A stretch of 33,872 bases of DNA, taken from NCBI GenBank assembly GCA_903848465.1, contig CAINGK010000149.1, forward strand, positions 1 to 33,872, read 5' to 3'. The notes under the pieces were generated by a model. It saw only the letters and a list, made by a program, of their open reading frames with translations, ran no database searches and was not told the DNA's origin. A program made the translations under genes and the position numbers. This stretch comes from an uncultured Verrucomicrobiota bacterium (lineage in GTDB: Bacteria; Verrucomicrobiota; Verrucomicrobiia; Verrucomicrobiales; Verrucomicrobiaceae). This document shows positions 1 through 8,052 of this stretch, piece after piece; position 1 is the stretch's first letter; each line of letters opens with the position of its first letter.

Positions 1-598
1 GACTGGCCTTATTCGCTGTATTATGCGGGCAGTAGTTTGGGATTGCCCTCCGACCGGGGCCATCTAGACTTACGCTTGGCGTACGCTGCATCACGAAGCT
101 GTTTGGGATTGCCCTCCGACCGGGGCCATCTAGACTCAAGACTCCGCAGGAAATCGCGGATCGACCGTTTGGGATTGCCCTCCGACCGGGGCCATCTAGA
201 CTAGTGTGGGGCAGCGATTCAGACGACTTTTAGTTTGGGATTGCCCTCCGACCGGGGCCATCTAGACTCGGAGCTTCAACTTCTCAGTCTCGCTCACGGT
301 TTGGGATTGCCCTCCGACCGGGGCCATCTAGACTGGCGGTAGGCATGGAATCGAATCCATCATCGTTTGGGATTGCCCTCCGACCGGGGCCATCTAGACT
401 CGCTCCCATGCCGCATCGCCAGCGGCCCGGGTTTGGGATTGCCCTCCGACCGGGGCCATCTAGACTCGAACGTTTAGTGCATTTCGTTCAAGGCCTGTTT
501 GGGATTGCCCTCCGACCGGGGCCATCTAGACTGAACACTTTGGTGTGCTCGCCAGAGTCAGAGTTTGGGATTGCCCTCCGACCGGGGCCATCTAGACT
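1..598 (+). CRISPR. Type II-C CRISPR array, nine full repeats plus a partial one
   Basis: Nine identical 36-bp repeats start at 35, 101, 167, 233, 299, 365, 431, 497 and 563. Each begins GTTTGGGATTGCCC and ends GGCCATCTAGACT. The last four bases of a tenth occupy 1-4, so the array continues beyond the left edge. All nine spacers in view are exactly 30 bp (period 66). The last repeat (563-598) shows no decay. Orientation comes from the tracrRNA just downstream: the repeat 5' end (GUUUGGGA) pairs with the 3' end of the anti-repeat, with the usual first G-U wobble, so crRNAs read rightward with the guide 5' of the repeat. The reading frame that runs through 345-605 is only translated repeat. No leader is visible; it must lie to the left or be replaced by promoters inside the repeats. 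Confidence 0.98.
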
Positions 599-601
599 AG
601 G

Positions 602-629
602 TTGACGCTGTTCAGTTCTCTGTTATTGT
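602..629 (+). promoter_or_regulatory. Promoter of the tracrRNA gene (extended -10)
   Basis: TTGACG at 602-607, a 16-bp spacer, and TATTGT at 624-629 preceded by TGT at 621-623, which is an extended -10 element. A start about seven bases downstream falls at 635-637, and the anti-repeat begins at 636. The spacing is what a dedicated tracrRNA promoter should show. The promoter begins only four bases after the last CRISPR repeat. Transcription start is inferred, not measured. Confidence 0.7.
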
Positions 630-635
630 CATCCG

Positions 636-777
636 AGTCTAGAAGTCCCCGGTCGGATTTCGGTTATTCATCCCAAATAAGTTAACCAACTTGCGTGCCC
701 TGTCAGCAATGACACCCGCAGGTTACAAGGTTATTAAAACCCACCCTCAGCAGCAATGCTGAGGGTGGGTTTGTTTT
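636..777 (+). ncRNA. tracrRNA of the type II-C system
   Basis: Bases 636-678 form an anti-repeat to the CRISPR repeat. 671-678 pairs with the first eight repeat bases (seven Watson-Crick plus one G-U). 658-670 (13 nt) faces six repeat bases as an asymmetric bulge. 647-657 gives an 11-bp upper stem, and 636-643 pairs with the last eight repeat bases. Downstream lies a small stem AAGTT/AACTT (679-683 with 688-692, loop AACC), or alternatively a longer stem 688-695 with 717-724 enclosing a TGTCA-GCAA-TGACA hairpin (701-714). A 16-bp terminator hairpin closes the RNA at 737-772. Predicted length is about 140 nt. The RNA base-pairs with pre-crRNA for RNase III processing and loads Cas9. It is convergent with cas2. 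Confidence 0.9.
737..777. terminator. Bidirectional intrinsic terminator between tracrRNA and cas2
   Basis: Perfect 16-bp stem: 737-752 pairs with 757-772 around a GCAA loop (753-756). The plus strand continues with a T-rich tract to 777, the minus strand with TTTTAAT. It can therefore end both the rightward tracrRNA and the leftward cas9-cas1-cas2 transcript. The cas2 stop codon (777-779) touches the hairpin tail. Confidence 0.9.
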
Positions 778-1124
778 CAGAAAAACATTAACTGCTCCGG
801 CATGTCCTCTGGTTTATTCTTCTGTTTCCCACGCACAATGAACATGCGGCCCCATTGGGCGTCAGTGATGATGAGTGACCGCACTTCACCACTTGGCGGA
901 ATTTTGCTTTTCAAGCGGCGCATATGGGTTTCCACTTTGTCCGCACTGCCGCAAGGGCGTGCATACACGCTGAATTGCATCATGAAATAACCGTCCGTTA
1001 TCAGGTCATTACGAAAATGAGTTGCCGCCCGGCGCTCTTCTGAAGTGCCAACAGGTAAATCAAACATGACGACAACCCAAGCCATGCGGTATTTGGTGCA
1101 AATAAGATCGCGTGAAGTGTTCAC
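777..1124 (-). CDS. cas2: CRISPR-associated endonuclease Cas2
   Basis: 115 residues, typical of type II Cas2. With Cas1 it forms the spacer-integration complex. The ferredoxin-like fold is suggested by the strand VVVMFDLPV near residues 17-25, containing the conserved Asp, followed by a basic helix and the strand MMQFSVYARPC. The start used is GTG at 1124-1122, which overlaps the cas1 stop as GTGA, so the gene is translationally coupled to cas1. A second possible start is Met14 (MAWVVV), close to where most Cas2 proteins begin. Last gene of the operon cas9-cas1-cas2; it ends at the shared terminator with the tracrRNA. Confidence 0.95.
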   Translation of the reverse strand: MNTSRDLICTKYRMAWVVVMFDLPVGTSEERRAATHFRNDLITDGYFMMQFSVYARPCGSADKVETHMRRLKSKIPPSGEVRSLIITDAQWGRMFIVRGKQKNKPEDMPEQLMFF

Positions 1125-2113
1125 ACCAGCAAGGGGATGGGCAGGCTGCCGCGTGAGTCGTTCTTCACTGAGAGCTGCGCGAGTGCCTGCGCGAGGAAAT
1201 CCAAAGCATGCAATAGGCGCACATTACCGGTGGGCATCTTGACAGGCTGCATCAGTACATCGACCGCAGGACGCATCCAGCCGCGCATGTCCGGGGCATC
1301 CGCCTGTTCGAGGTAATCACGCAGGGCTCGATCCATAAATGGCCGGAGTGGTTCCATTACATCATCGGCCAGTGCAAACGTCCCGGCCCGTGCCGTATGG
1401 TGCAGTCCAAGCGCAGCGATGAAGCCACGAGCCGCCAATGCGCGCAGTGTTGCACTGCGGAGAATGGCATAACCATAGTCGAGCATTCCGTTGACACCGG
1501 TTCTGGTTCCCGGCTGCCTGATTCGTTCCGTGGTGCCAAGCTTGGCACATAAAGGTGGTAGAAAGCGCCGCCAATAAAGCCTAGCTGCGCGGGACTCACA
1601 GGCGGCTGGCGTGTCTGTATGCAGAAAGGCCCGGCGACTAAAGGTGACACGCGCGATGCTCTTGCCGGGACGCGGTGCCTCTGGCATGCGGTAGCTGCCT
1701 TCAGCGCAGCGAGTACCGATCTCCCGCATGGCATCACTCATTTTACCATCCAGATTCGCCGCCTGATTTCTCACCTTGGCCGCAATGAAACGACGAAACA
1801 CCCCATCCTGCCATTCCGGCTGCCACGTTGCCTGAGAGCGCAGGAGCGCCGTGTCTGTGGCGCGATAGTAAGGCAGGCACATGGCCGCAGGCTCGAAAGA
1901 CTCATTGCACACCAGCACCGGCACATTCAGCTCCGCCAGACGGCGCAGCGCACCAGCGGTAAACACAGTGTCGGGAGCCGCACAGATCAGGGCGGCGATG
2001 TCCTCTATCGGCACCGGGCGTTTCGTATTCTTCTCTTTATCCACAATGACGAGCTGCTCACGCGACAGTCGGGCGCTGAGATGAGGGCCTAGAAGATGGA
2101 TAATGTGGCTCAT
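1121..2113 (-). CDS. cas1: CRISPR-associated endonuclease Cas1 (type II)
   Basis: 330 residues; the metal-dependent integrase subunit of the Cas1-Cas2 adaptation complex. Candidate metal ligands are Glu173 (in ACESRAARLYW), His238/His239 (in LGLHHT) and the acidic cluster LADDVMEPLRP near 248-258, which is the typical Cas1 C-terminal signature. The N-terminal half holds the beta-rich dimerisation domain. The ATG at 2113-2111 overlaps the cas9 TGA as ATGA, so translation is coupled. All catalytic positions I can place are present. No cas4 or csn2 is next to it, which assigns the locus to subtype II-C. Confidence 0.97.
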   Translation of the reverse strand: MSHIIHLLGPHLSARLSREQLVIVDKEKNTKRPVPIEDIAALICAAPDTVFTAGALRRLAELNVPVLVCNESFEPAAMCLPYYRATDTALLRSQATWQPEWQDGVFRRFIAAKVRNQAANLDGKMSDAMREIGTRCAEGSYRMPEAPRPGKSIARVTFSRRAFLHTDTPAACESRAARLYWRRFLPPLCAKLGTTERIRQPGTRTGVNGMLDYGYAILRSATLRALAARGFIAALGLHHTARAGTFALADDVMEPLRPFMDRALRDYLEQADAPDMRGWMRPAVDVLMQPVKMPTGNVRLLHALDFLAQALAQLSVKNDSRGSLPIPLLV

Positions 2114-5100
2114 TTTTCCTTATCATCTTCGTCCGTATCTTCTGAACCTTCATCGGTACCATTCACTTCAACTCCAAGTGCTGTTGCAGAAAATTTGATA
2201 CCCATAGCTGGTAGCAACAACTTCCAGTAAGGCTTGTATCCAGTCGCGGGAAGACCAAACGCTGCGCGTGCCTCATTGGGACGTGCCACATGTGCAAGAT
2301 TGATCGTGACCTGGTCAGCTCCCAGTACCTCGATTACATATTCCCCAGCCTTGATGCTGTCGTTGTAGTCCTGAACCAGCTTGATGCGCTGACGTTTGCG
2401 AATCGTCAGCATGGCTTCACCTTCTTTGACGTAATCTCCAAAGGGTGAGAACAACGAATACTTGGCACCCAGTGGCACAAACACCGGCACATAGCCATCA
2501 CCTGAGGTGGCTGGTACTATTCGCACTTCACGGAAATCCGTGCGCTGCACATACACTGGATGTCCGCCGTATCCCGGCATGGTTTTTGGTCCTGGCACGG
2601 CGTTGTCCAAATTGAGCTTTGCAATATAACGCAGTTTGAGGATAGGAATGCGAACCTGCATCGGGAAAGTTGGTGCATCCGCCTGTTTCTTGGCCCGCCA
2701 CTTTTGAAAGTCTGTAAAACACAGCCTGCGGGCAAAGTCTGGCGTTAGCCGCTTGAACAGCTTTTGGCGGAGAGGTAGTTCAATTGCACCTATGTTTTCC
2801 TGAATCACCGTCTTGAGGATACCGTCGAAACGGAGGTGCTGAGCTGGCTCAACTGGCAATTCAGGTTCGCTCTTCATGCCACGCACTCGCCATGTTTCAA
2901 AGGCAGCGAAGCAGAGCCGCTTTTTGAATTCTTTGAGCACGTCTTCCTGATTGTCTTTGGAAATGGGATGCTCTTTGATCCACACATCACGCGCGGCGGC
3001 AAGATAGCCGAGCAGATCCTCGCTGTAAGAGGTCCACAACAAATGCAGATAGCGCCCCAACTCCTCTGGATGGACGCGGCATTTACGATTGCCTTCTGTA
3101 TGGAGATCTTTGGGTGTTAGGCTTGTCACATCCTCGCGTGAGATGAATTTGTCGAGGCTACGTCGTGAATAAAACGTGGTCTTGGCAGGTTGTTTATGGG
3201 TGGCATTCGCCACATGATGCCTCACTTCCATCTTGTCCCGCCATTGCGCTGCAGCATGGCGGAAGGCATTCTCTCCAGGGAACGCAGGATTGATGGCGCG
3301 GCGCTCCCTTGTTTGCTCATCCAGTTTCCACCAAATGAGCTCTCCCTGGGCATTCTCTCCACGGTCAATGACACGGCGTGCTAGCCAGGGCAGTGTGCAG
3401 GTGATGACCATAGCATCCAGGCCGTGATGACGATGATCACCACGATTCTTTTGTTTGGCCTCCCAACGCTTCTGTTTAATGTCTTTTCGTTGGTCTTCGG
3501 ATAGCTTGTGCCACTCGTCTTCGGTCGGGCATGGGGCACGGTGCAGCAGCGTGTTGATTCCCCAGGCACCACGCAGCGCGGAGGTCAGGCTGCCGTTGGT
3601 CACAAGAAATTGTTGGCTGGGCAGATTACCCTCCTCCGTGGTGGGATCACGCCCGTCTTTGCCTTCCCAGCCAAAGCGGATGATGCACAGACGGCGCACC
3701 AACTTGGAGAGATGCGCGGTCATACAGAGCTGGTCTTTGCCTTCTAGAATGTCCTGTGCCTCTGCCAGCGTTGGGGCAAGAAAGAGTTCCAGCTTCCGAT
3801 CCTTGAAGTGAGTGCGGGCGAATGTTTCCAATTCATGCCACCGATGCCCAAAGGCATCGCGGGGGATTTTGTTCTCCATCTCACGCCGATTGCAGTCCGC
3901 ATGAGCCACCGTCAGGTTGTAGAAGTCATGACACTCGTGGATGGACTGTGGAACGATATGAGCAATGTCGGCACCACCTGTTTTGAACTGCTCAATGGTG
4001 ATCGCATCACCACAGAAAGGACAGCGGCCACCAGCCTCTCTCCAAAGCCGGTAGCGTGTCAGGCCATTCCGGCCTGATGAGAATCCTTCTTTCTTGACCG
4101 TCTTTCTTGCCTGCTCTCGCTCCTTTTGGTTCTGCGCCACCTCCTTCATGTGCTTCTCCTTGGCTTTGCGACCAAGCCCGAAGCTGCGCGCTGCTTCCAC
4201 GATGATGAGCTTTGGTGTTCCATGCTCCTTGACGAGCCGTTCCATTAAACGAAGCAGCAGTGTCAGCCGATGCCGCACCACCGGGCTGCGCACATCGGCC
4301 AGAAACGCATTCATCGCATCCTCGCGGCTTTGTCCAGGCCGCACGAGCAAGGGCTGGGGTGTTTTCTGCAACGCCTCAAGATCATGGTCAAACATCGCCT
4401 GAATGGTGGGCGAAGAATAACGAGTGCGGCCTTCACCCGCAGCGGAGACAAGATCATGTTGATGCGTCAGCAGCGCATACTGCCCCTGATAAAGAGTGCC
4501 CCACTTGGTCAGCAAACTTTCTTTGGAAACCTCACCTTTCTTATTCTTTTTATCCTCTGCACTGACCTCGACATCAAAGTCGGCGGTGCCACCATCAAGA
4601 GCGGAACGCTGTTTCTTGGTGAGCGTGGCTTTCCACAGCTCCTTGAGTTTGTCCAAACTCTCCTGGCTGGGACGAACTCGCTTCCCCGTTTGTAAATCCG
4701 TGACACGGAAGTTCGCCGTGGCGAGTTCCCACATGGCCTTGCGGGCAATAGGCGCATCCTTGCTGACCACATGCTGCGGACGGCCCTTCTCATCATAAGG
4801 GCGCAGCACATCAAGCCCCGGACTGCGGTTGCTGAAACGCGGCCATTTGAGGCCAAGCACTCCAGGATTACGCCCCTCGGTGGGTTTGTCATACCAGCGG
4901 TATTCCTTGCCGTGCCGTGTGCGTAGCTTGCCATCACCATACAAAAACCAGTGCTCGAAGGACACAGAAGCAGTCTCTCCATCAAGATTTGTGACTGTGA
5001 TATTTTTATCCAAGGCACCAGGTTGAGCCTTGATCATCGCCCGAAACTCCTGTTCAAGCAGATCGCGCTGCCACACCCGGCGGCGCTGATCATAAACACC

Positions 5101-5703
5101 TTTCGGCCATGCCTCTGCTGCATCGCGTCGTTCCATCTGGTTTTTGAGGAACTGCGCCGGATGCGCGCACTCGCTTTCCTGGAAGGTCTTGTTGTTTTGC
5201 CCTGGAGAGACAGTGCCTTTCCATTCATCCTCACCTTCCAATGGCTTGCCATCCTTGCTCCAAGGCACCACCGGTTCATAGCCGCGCCGCTTCCAGAGAT
5301 GCGCCACGGCCACATGCAGTTGCTCAGGGTTTAGCTTTTCACCGGCAAGGGCACGGCAGCGTAGAATGACTGGATTGGTGCGCTGTTGAAATACCACATG
5401 CGTTTCTCCCTCCTGTTTCTGAAAGAAAGCAGCCTGCGGTTTGGACAAGCCAATGCGCTCCAACTGTTGAGCCGACCACTTTCGACGATAAGTGCGCGAA
5501 CGTAACGTGCGCCTCATCCGTCGCATACCATTGCGTCCATCCAGTGCGCCGATGTCGCTATCGCAGATAAGAACACCAACATCGAGAAACTCAGCGCCAC
5601 GACGCACGGCATAACCTATTGATCCTGTGCCAAGATCGAAGCCAAAGACAAGGCCTTTAAGGAAGTCATTGGCTGAAGCGGGCGGGATTGTAAAATCTTT
5701 CAT
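2110..5703 (-). CDS. cas9: CRISPR-associated endonuclease Cas9, type II-C, 1197 aa
   Basis: RNA-guided double-strand DNA nuclease. RuvC-I: FGFDLGTGSIG with Asp23. Arg-rich bridge helix about 61-85. REC lobe roughly 90-470. RuvC-II: LIIVEAARS with Glu503. Zinc-knuckle CPFC at 561-564. HNH: ADIAHIVPQS with His582, and ADCNRREMEN with Asn605. RuvC-III: HRHHGLDAMV with His760 and Asp763. A C-terminal PAM-interacting region follows, with a very acidic tail (last ~17 residues). The RuvC residues look intact. In HNH, the residue just before the catalytic His is Ala581 where SpCas9 has Asp839; Asp579 lies two residues earlier. At 1197 aa it is longer than NmCas9 (1082). It has no clear Shine-Dalgarno. 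First gene of the cas operon, with a good promoter at 5807-5835. Its codon use is more AT-rich than the core genes to the right, in keeping with transfer. Confidence 0.97.
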   Translation of the reverse strand: MKDFTIPPASANDFLKGLVFGFDLGTGSIGYAVRRGAEFLDVGVLICDSDIGALDGRNGMRRMRRTLRSRTYRRKWSAQQLERIGLSKPQAAFFQKQEGETHVVFQQRTNPVILRCRALAGEKLNPEQLHVAVAHLWKRRGYEPVVPWSKDGKPLEGEDEWKGTVSPGQNNKTFQESECAHPAQFLKNQMERRDAAEAWPKGVYDQRRRVWQRDLLEQEFRAMIKAQPGALDKNITVTNLDGETASVSFEHWFLYGDGKLRTRHGKEYRWYDKPTEGRNPGVLGLKWPRFSNRSPGLDVLRPYDEKGRPQHVVSKDAPIARKAMWELATANFRVTDLQTGKRVRPSQESLDKLKELWKATLTKKQRSALDGGTADFDVEVSAEDKKNKKGEVSKESLLTKWGTLYQGQYALLTHQHDLVSAAGEGRTRYSSPTIQAMFDHDLEALQKTPQPLLVRPGQSREDAMNAFLADVRSPVVRHRLTLLLRLMERLVKEHGTPKLIIVEAARSFGLGRKAKEKHMKEVAQNQKEREQARKTVKKEGFSSGRNGLTRYRLWREAGGRCPFCGDAITIEQFKTGGADIAHIVPQSIHECHDFYNLTVAHADCNRREMENKIPRDAFGHRWHELETFARTHFKDRKLELFLAPTLAEAQDILEGKDQLCMTAHLSKLVRRLCIIRFGWEGKDGRDPTTEEGNLPSQQFLVTNGSLTSALRGAWGINTLLHRAPCPTEDEWHKLSEDQRKDIKQKRWEAKQKNRGDHRHHGLDAMVITCTLPWLARRVIDRGENAQGELIWWKLDEQTRERRAINPAFPGENAFRHAAAQWRDKMEVRHHVANATHKQPAKTTFYSRRSLDKFISREDVTSLTPKDLHTEGNRKCRVHPEELGRYLHLLWTSYSEDLLGYLAAARDVWIKEHPISKDNQEDVLKEFKKRLCFAAFETWRVRGMKSEPELPVEPAQHLRFDGILKTVIQENIGAIELPLRQKLFKRLTPDFARRLCFTDFQKWRAKKQADAPTFPMQVRIPILKLRYIAKLNLDNAVPGPKTMPGYGGHPVYVQRTDFREVRIVPATSGDGYVPVFVPLGAKYSLFSPFGDYVKEGEAMLTIRKRQRIKLVQDYNDSIKAGEYVIEVLGADQVTINLAHVARPNEARAAFGLPATGYKPYWKLLLPAMGIKFSATALGVEVNGTDEGSEDTDEDDKEK

Positions 5704-5806
5704 GATTCAATTGGGGCCATGGGTGCATCAAATCTCGTTGGTAGCTTGGTTGACTTCAAATTTCCCCTATCCAGATCAAATGTGCAATTGGGAACCATAA
5801 GGGGTA

Positions 5807-5835
5807 TTTGTAGCCAATAGATGTGAGAATGACAA
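5807..5835 (-). promoter_or_regulatory. Candidate promoter of the cas9-cas1-cas2 operon
   Basis: On the minus strand TTGTCA (5835-5830), a 17-bp spacer and TACAAA (5812-5807). The match to sigma-70 consensus is 5/6 and 4/6 with optimal spacing. The predicted start near 5800 leaves a leader of about 95 nt before the cas9 ATG. No repeat-derived or scaRNA-like sequence is seen in that leader. Confidence 0.5.
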
Positions 5836-6234
5836 GTTTGTCTTTTTATGCCGCCGAGGTGTCTGGATTTTTATGGAAAATCCAGGTGTGAAAACTTGAT
5901 TGCCAACAAAAATTGCCAGGCACTATGAAGAGATTCACGCTTCAAATCATTGATTTCCAATGGCTTGGCAAGGGTTCAAATGTACGAAACTACGTCTTAA
6001 CTGAGTGCCATTCCTGCCGGGCATGAATGGCCGCCGAAACGGCGGTTGCTCTCCTGTTTGCCTGCCCGGCCCCTTCGAGCTTCAACCACGCGACCGCGAC
6101 GACTATTGACCACCAGCGCCGCTGAAGAACGCGCAGGGGCAAACTCACCCTTACGCATTATAATCGAATTGCTGGAAAATTTGGACTGAAATTCACGCCT
6201 CTTTCTGGGCGCAGGCACACCAGCCCCCCAAGCC
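5836..6234. other. Intergenic region between cas9 and the MFS gene
   Basis: No supportable gene. The left part (5836-5995) is AT-rich. The right part holds the palindromic element at 6007-6069 and then unassigned GC-rich sequence. A long minus-strand frame over 5997-6596 exists but is a shadow of the MFS gene that runs on into the palindromic element. Confidence 0.6.
6007..6069. repeat. Composite inverted repeat, REP-like
   Basis: Three nested or adjacent dyads: GCCATTC (6007-6013) with GAATGGC (6025-6031); CCGCCG-AAA-CGGCGG (6031-6045), a 6-bp stem with a 3-nt loop; and CCGGGCA (6017-6023) with TGCCCGG (6063-6069). The spurious minus-strand translation across it (RRFGGHSCPAG) resembles the type seen in dispersed repeats of Verrucomicrobia. 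That is recollection and no copy count was made. There is no T-tract, so it is not a standard terminator. Confidence 0.5.
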
Positions 6235-7758
6235 TCAATGATCCGAAATCCCCACGGCCTTGTAGCCGCCACGGGACTTGAACCAGAAGAACATGCCGAG
6301 GTAGCAGGCGAGCATGAAGCCGGGGAGGATGGCGATGGTGATGAAGACGCTGCGCTTGCTGGCGGCCTGCACGGCTTCGAGTTCCTGATGCTGCGTGGCT
6401 GGGAGGGCCTGGATCTTTTCCTGATTGAGGGTCGGGGCGCTGCCAAAGATGCCGGGTTTGGGTTCGCCTTTAATCTGCGCGTAGAGCGCGCTGTGCTCGG
6501 TGGCGGAGAGGCGCTTGTCCATGTCGTGGTCCTGCTTGTGGCCGATGTAGGGACTGCCGAGCACACCCAGGAAGAGCACGCCCACGGCGGAGACACCGTT
6601 CAGGGTCAGTGCGCCGCCTTTGGGGAACTGCTCGGCGGTGAGGCCCAGTGTGGTGCTCCACAGGAAGGTCTTGCCCAGCGCATAAACGGTCGCTGCGGCC
6701 ACGATGATCCAGCCAGTGGCGTTGCTGAGAAAGACCAGCCCCACGATGGCGATGGCCGCGCTGATGGCCAGCAGGCCGATGGGCGAGACTTTGTTGATGA
6801 TGGGCCCGGCATAGAAGCGGATTACCGTCATGATGACAGACACATACACAAAGATCCACGTGCCAAAGTTCGGCACGTCCGGCCCACTGAGCTTCAGCAA
6901 CTCCGGCATCCAGCCATCCGTGCCCAGCTCCGTGGTGGCCAGCGGCCCGATAGTGATGAGCACCACGATGAAGAGCCAGTTGCCAAGGGACTGTGTATAG
7001 ACCCCAGCCGCCGCGCCCAGCACCACGCCTGCGATGACAGATTCCCACAGCGAGGCCTCGTGGCCGAGCATCTGCACCACAGCACAGTAGGCCAGGGAGC
7101 CAATGATGAAGGAGCCTACGGCACCCACTTCCTTGAGCATGTCACGGTAGCTCACACCGGCGGCCACGCGCTCGTTCACCGGGAAGGTGCGTGGCAGGAT
7201 GAGCAGGGCGTACAGCACCACGGGAATGAAGCACAGTGCAAAGCGGAACTGCCACACGGCATTGAAAAACAGTTTGGTCTCTGGCAGCAATGCGCAGAAG
7301 AGGGCACCCAGCGCCATGCCGCAAGGCCAGCCGGCGTGCAGGATGTTCAACCACTTCGACTTGTTCTTGCTGAAGATCGTGGCCACCACCGGATTGATGA
7401 AGGACTCCACCGTGCCATTGGCCACGGCGATGAGCAGCGAGCTCCAGTAAAAGTCATCAAAACCCGAGGCGCGCAGTGTGAGCACCAGCGAGACCACGTG
7501 GCAGGCGGCGGCAAACAGCGCCACCAGTTTGTAGCCGATGCGGTCAATGATCAGGCTGAAGAAGATGATGCTCAGCGCAAAGGGCCACATGCCCGCGCCA
7601 TTGATGGCCCCCTTTTGCGACTCTGAAAGGTTGAAGTTGTTTTGCAGTTCTCCGATGGTGTTGGCACGCACGCCAAAGACAAAGGAGGTGGCGACGAGGG
7701 CGATGAAGCACGCCCAGAAGAGTTTCATGTCGGCTTTGCCGGTGGTGGTCTGAGTCAT
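6235..7758 (-). CDS. MFS transporter
   Basis: About 507 residues from the chosen start. It is a polytopic inner-membrane protein with roughly 12 hydrophobic segments in two halves. After TM2 there is an MFS-like loop (LIIDRIGYK), and after TM1 the segment FVFGVRANTIGELQ. A long hydrophilic loop (GHKQDHDMDKRL through EAVQAASKR) separates TM10 from TM11, and the C-terminal end is FFWFKSRGGYKAVG. The substrate cannot be told; members of this style often sit in sugar utilisation loci, but no sugar gene is adjacent. I chose ATG 7758 (MTQTTTGK) because the upstream extension to 7821 is hydrophilic and basic (SPRSLRSRKFRSPF) and begins with TTG-ATG. No Shine-Dalgarno is visible at either start. Divergent from mrdA. 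Confidence 0.85.
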   Translation of the reverse strand: MTQTTTGKADMKLFWACFIALVATSFVFGVRANTIGELQNNFNLSESQKGAINGAGMWPFALSIIFFSLIIDRIGYKLVALFAAACHVVSLVLTLRASGFDDFYWSSLLIAVANGTVESFINPVVATIFSKNKSKWLNILHAGWPCGMALGALFCALLPETKLFFNAVWQFRFALCFIPVVLYALLILPRTFPVNERVAAGVSYRDMLKEVGAVGSFIIGSLAYCAVVQMLGHEASLWESVIAGVVLGAAAGVYTQSLGNWLFIVVLITIGPLATTELGTDGWMPELLKLSGPDVPNFGTWIFVYVSVIMTVIRFYAGPIINKVSPIGLLAISAAIAIVGLVFLSNATGWIIVAAATVYALGKTFLWSTTLGLTAEQFPKGGALTLNGVSAVGVLFLGVLGSPYIGHKQDHDMDKRLSATEHSALYAQIKGEPKPGIFGSAPTLNQEKIQALPATQHQELEAVQAASKRSVFITIAILPGFMLACYLGMFFWFKSRGGYKAVGISDH

Positions 7759-8017
7759 GGTCGGGAGAGGGAAGGGAGAACGGAACTTGCGAGAACGGAG
7801 TGAGCGCGGTGATTCCATCAAATGACTGCTTTTAGTGCAATGCCTTTTTTCAATGCGGCAGGCGGAAGCAGGTCATGAGCCGCACAGTTTAATCATGCCG
7901 GTCCCTATTTGTGCTATTCCGAGTAAATTCAAGCACCGCGCAGCCACCGTAAACAGCGCCCCAACCGTGACCTCCAGCTTGACGTCGTGCATGCGTAGCC
8001 GCATGTTCTCGCTTGCC

Positions 8018-8052
8018 CCGGGTTGTCGCATGACACCCGGCGCTTGCTTTTT
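8018..8052 (+). promoter_or_regulatory. Hairpin with T5 just before the mrdA start
   Basis: CCGGG-T-TGTC (8018-8027), loop GCAT, GACA-CCCGG (8032-8040) form a 9-bp stem with one bulged T. TTTTT follows at 8048-8052, directly before the ATG at 8053. It could be an attenuator or could hold the start region in structure. The distance from stem to T-tract (seven bases) argues against an efficient terminator. Confidence 0.25.

Noticed and set aside
1..598. Spacers targeting the element at 26-34 kb in this window
   Set aside because: By eye no spacer shows a match to the rest of the window; a proper search was not possible.
345..605. Open frame across the CRISPR array with repeated FGIALRPGPSRL units
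   Set aside because: It is the CRISPR repeat read as protein; the 66-bp period keeps the frame open.
5997..6596. Long minus-strand frame of 199 residues
   Set aside because: Mostly a shadow of the MFS gene, low-complexity Ser/Pro/Arg translation, running on into the palindromic element.
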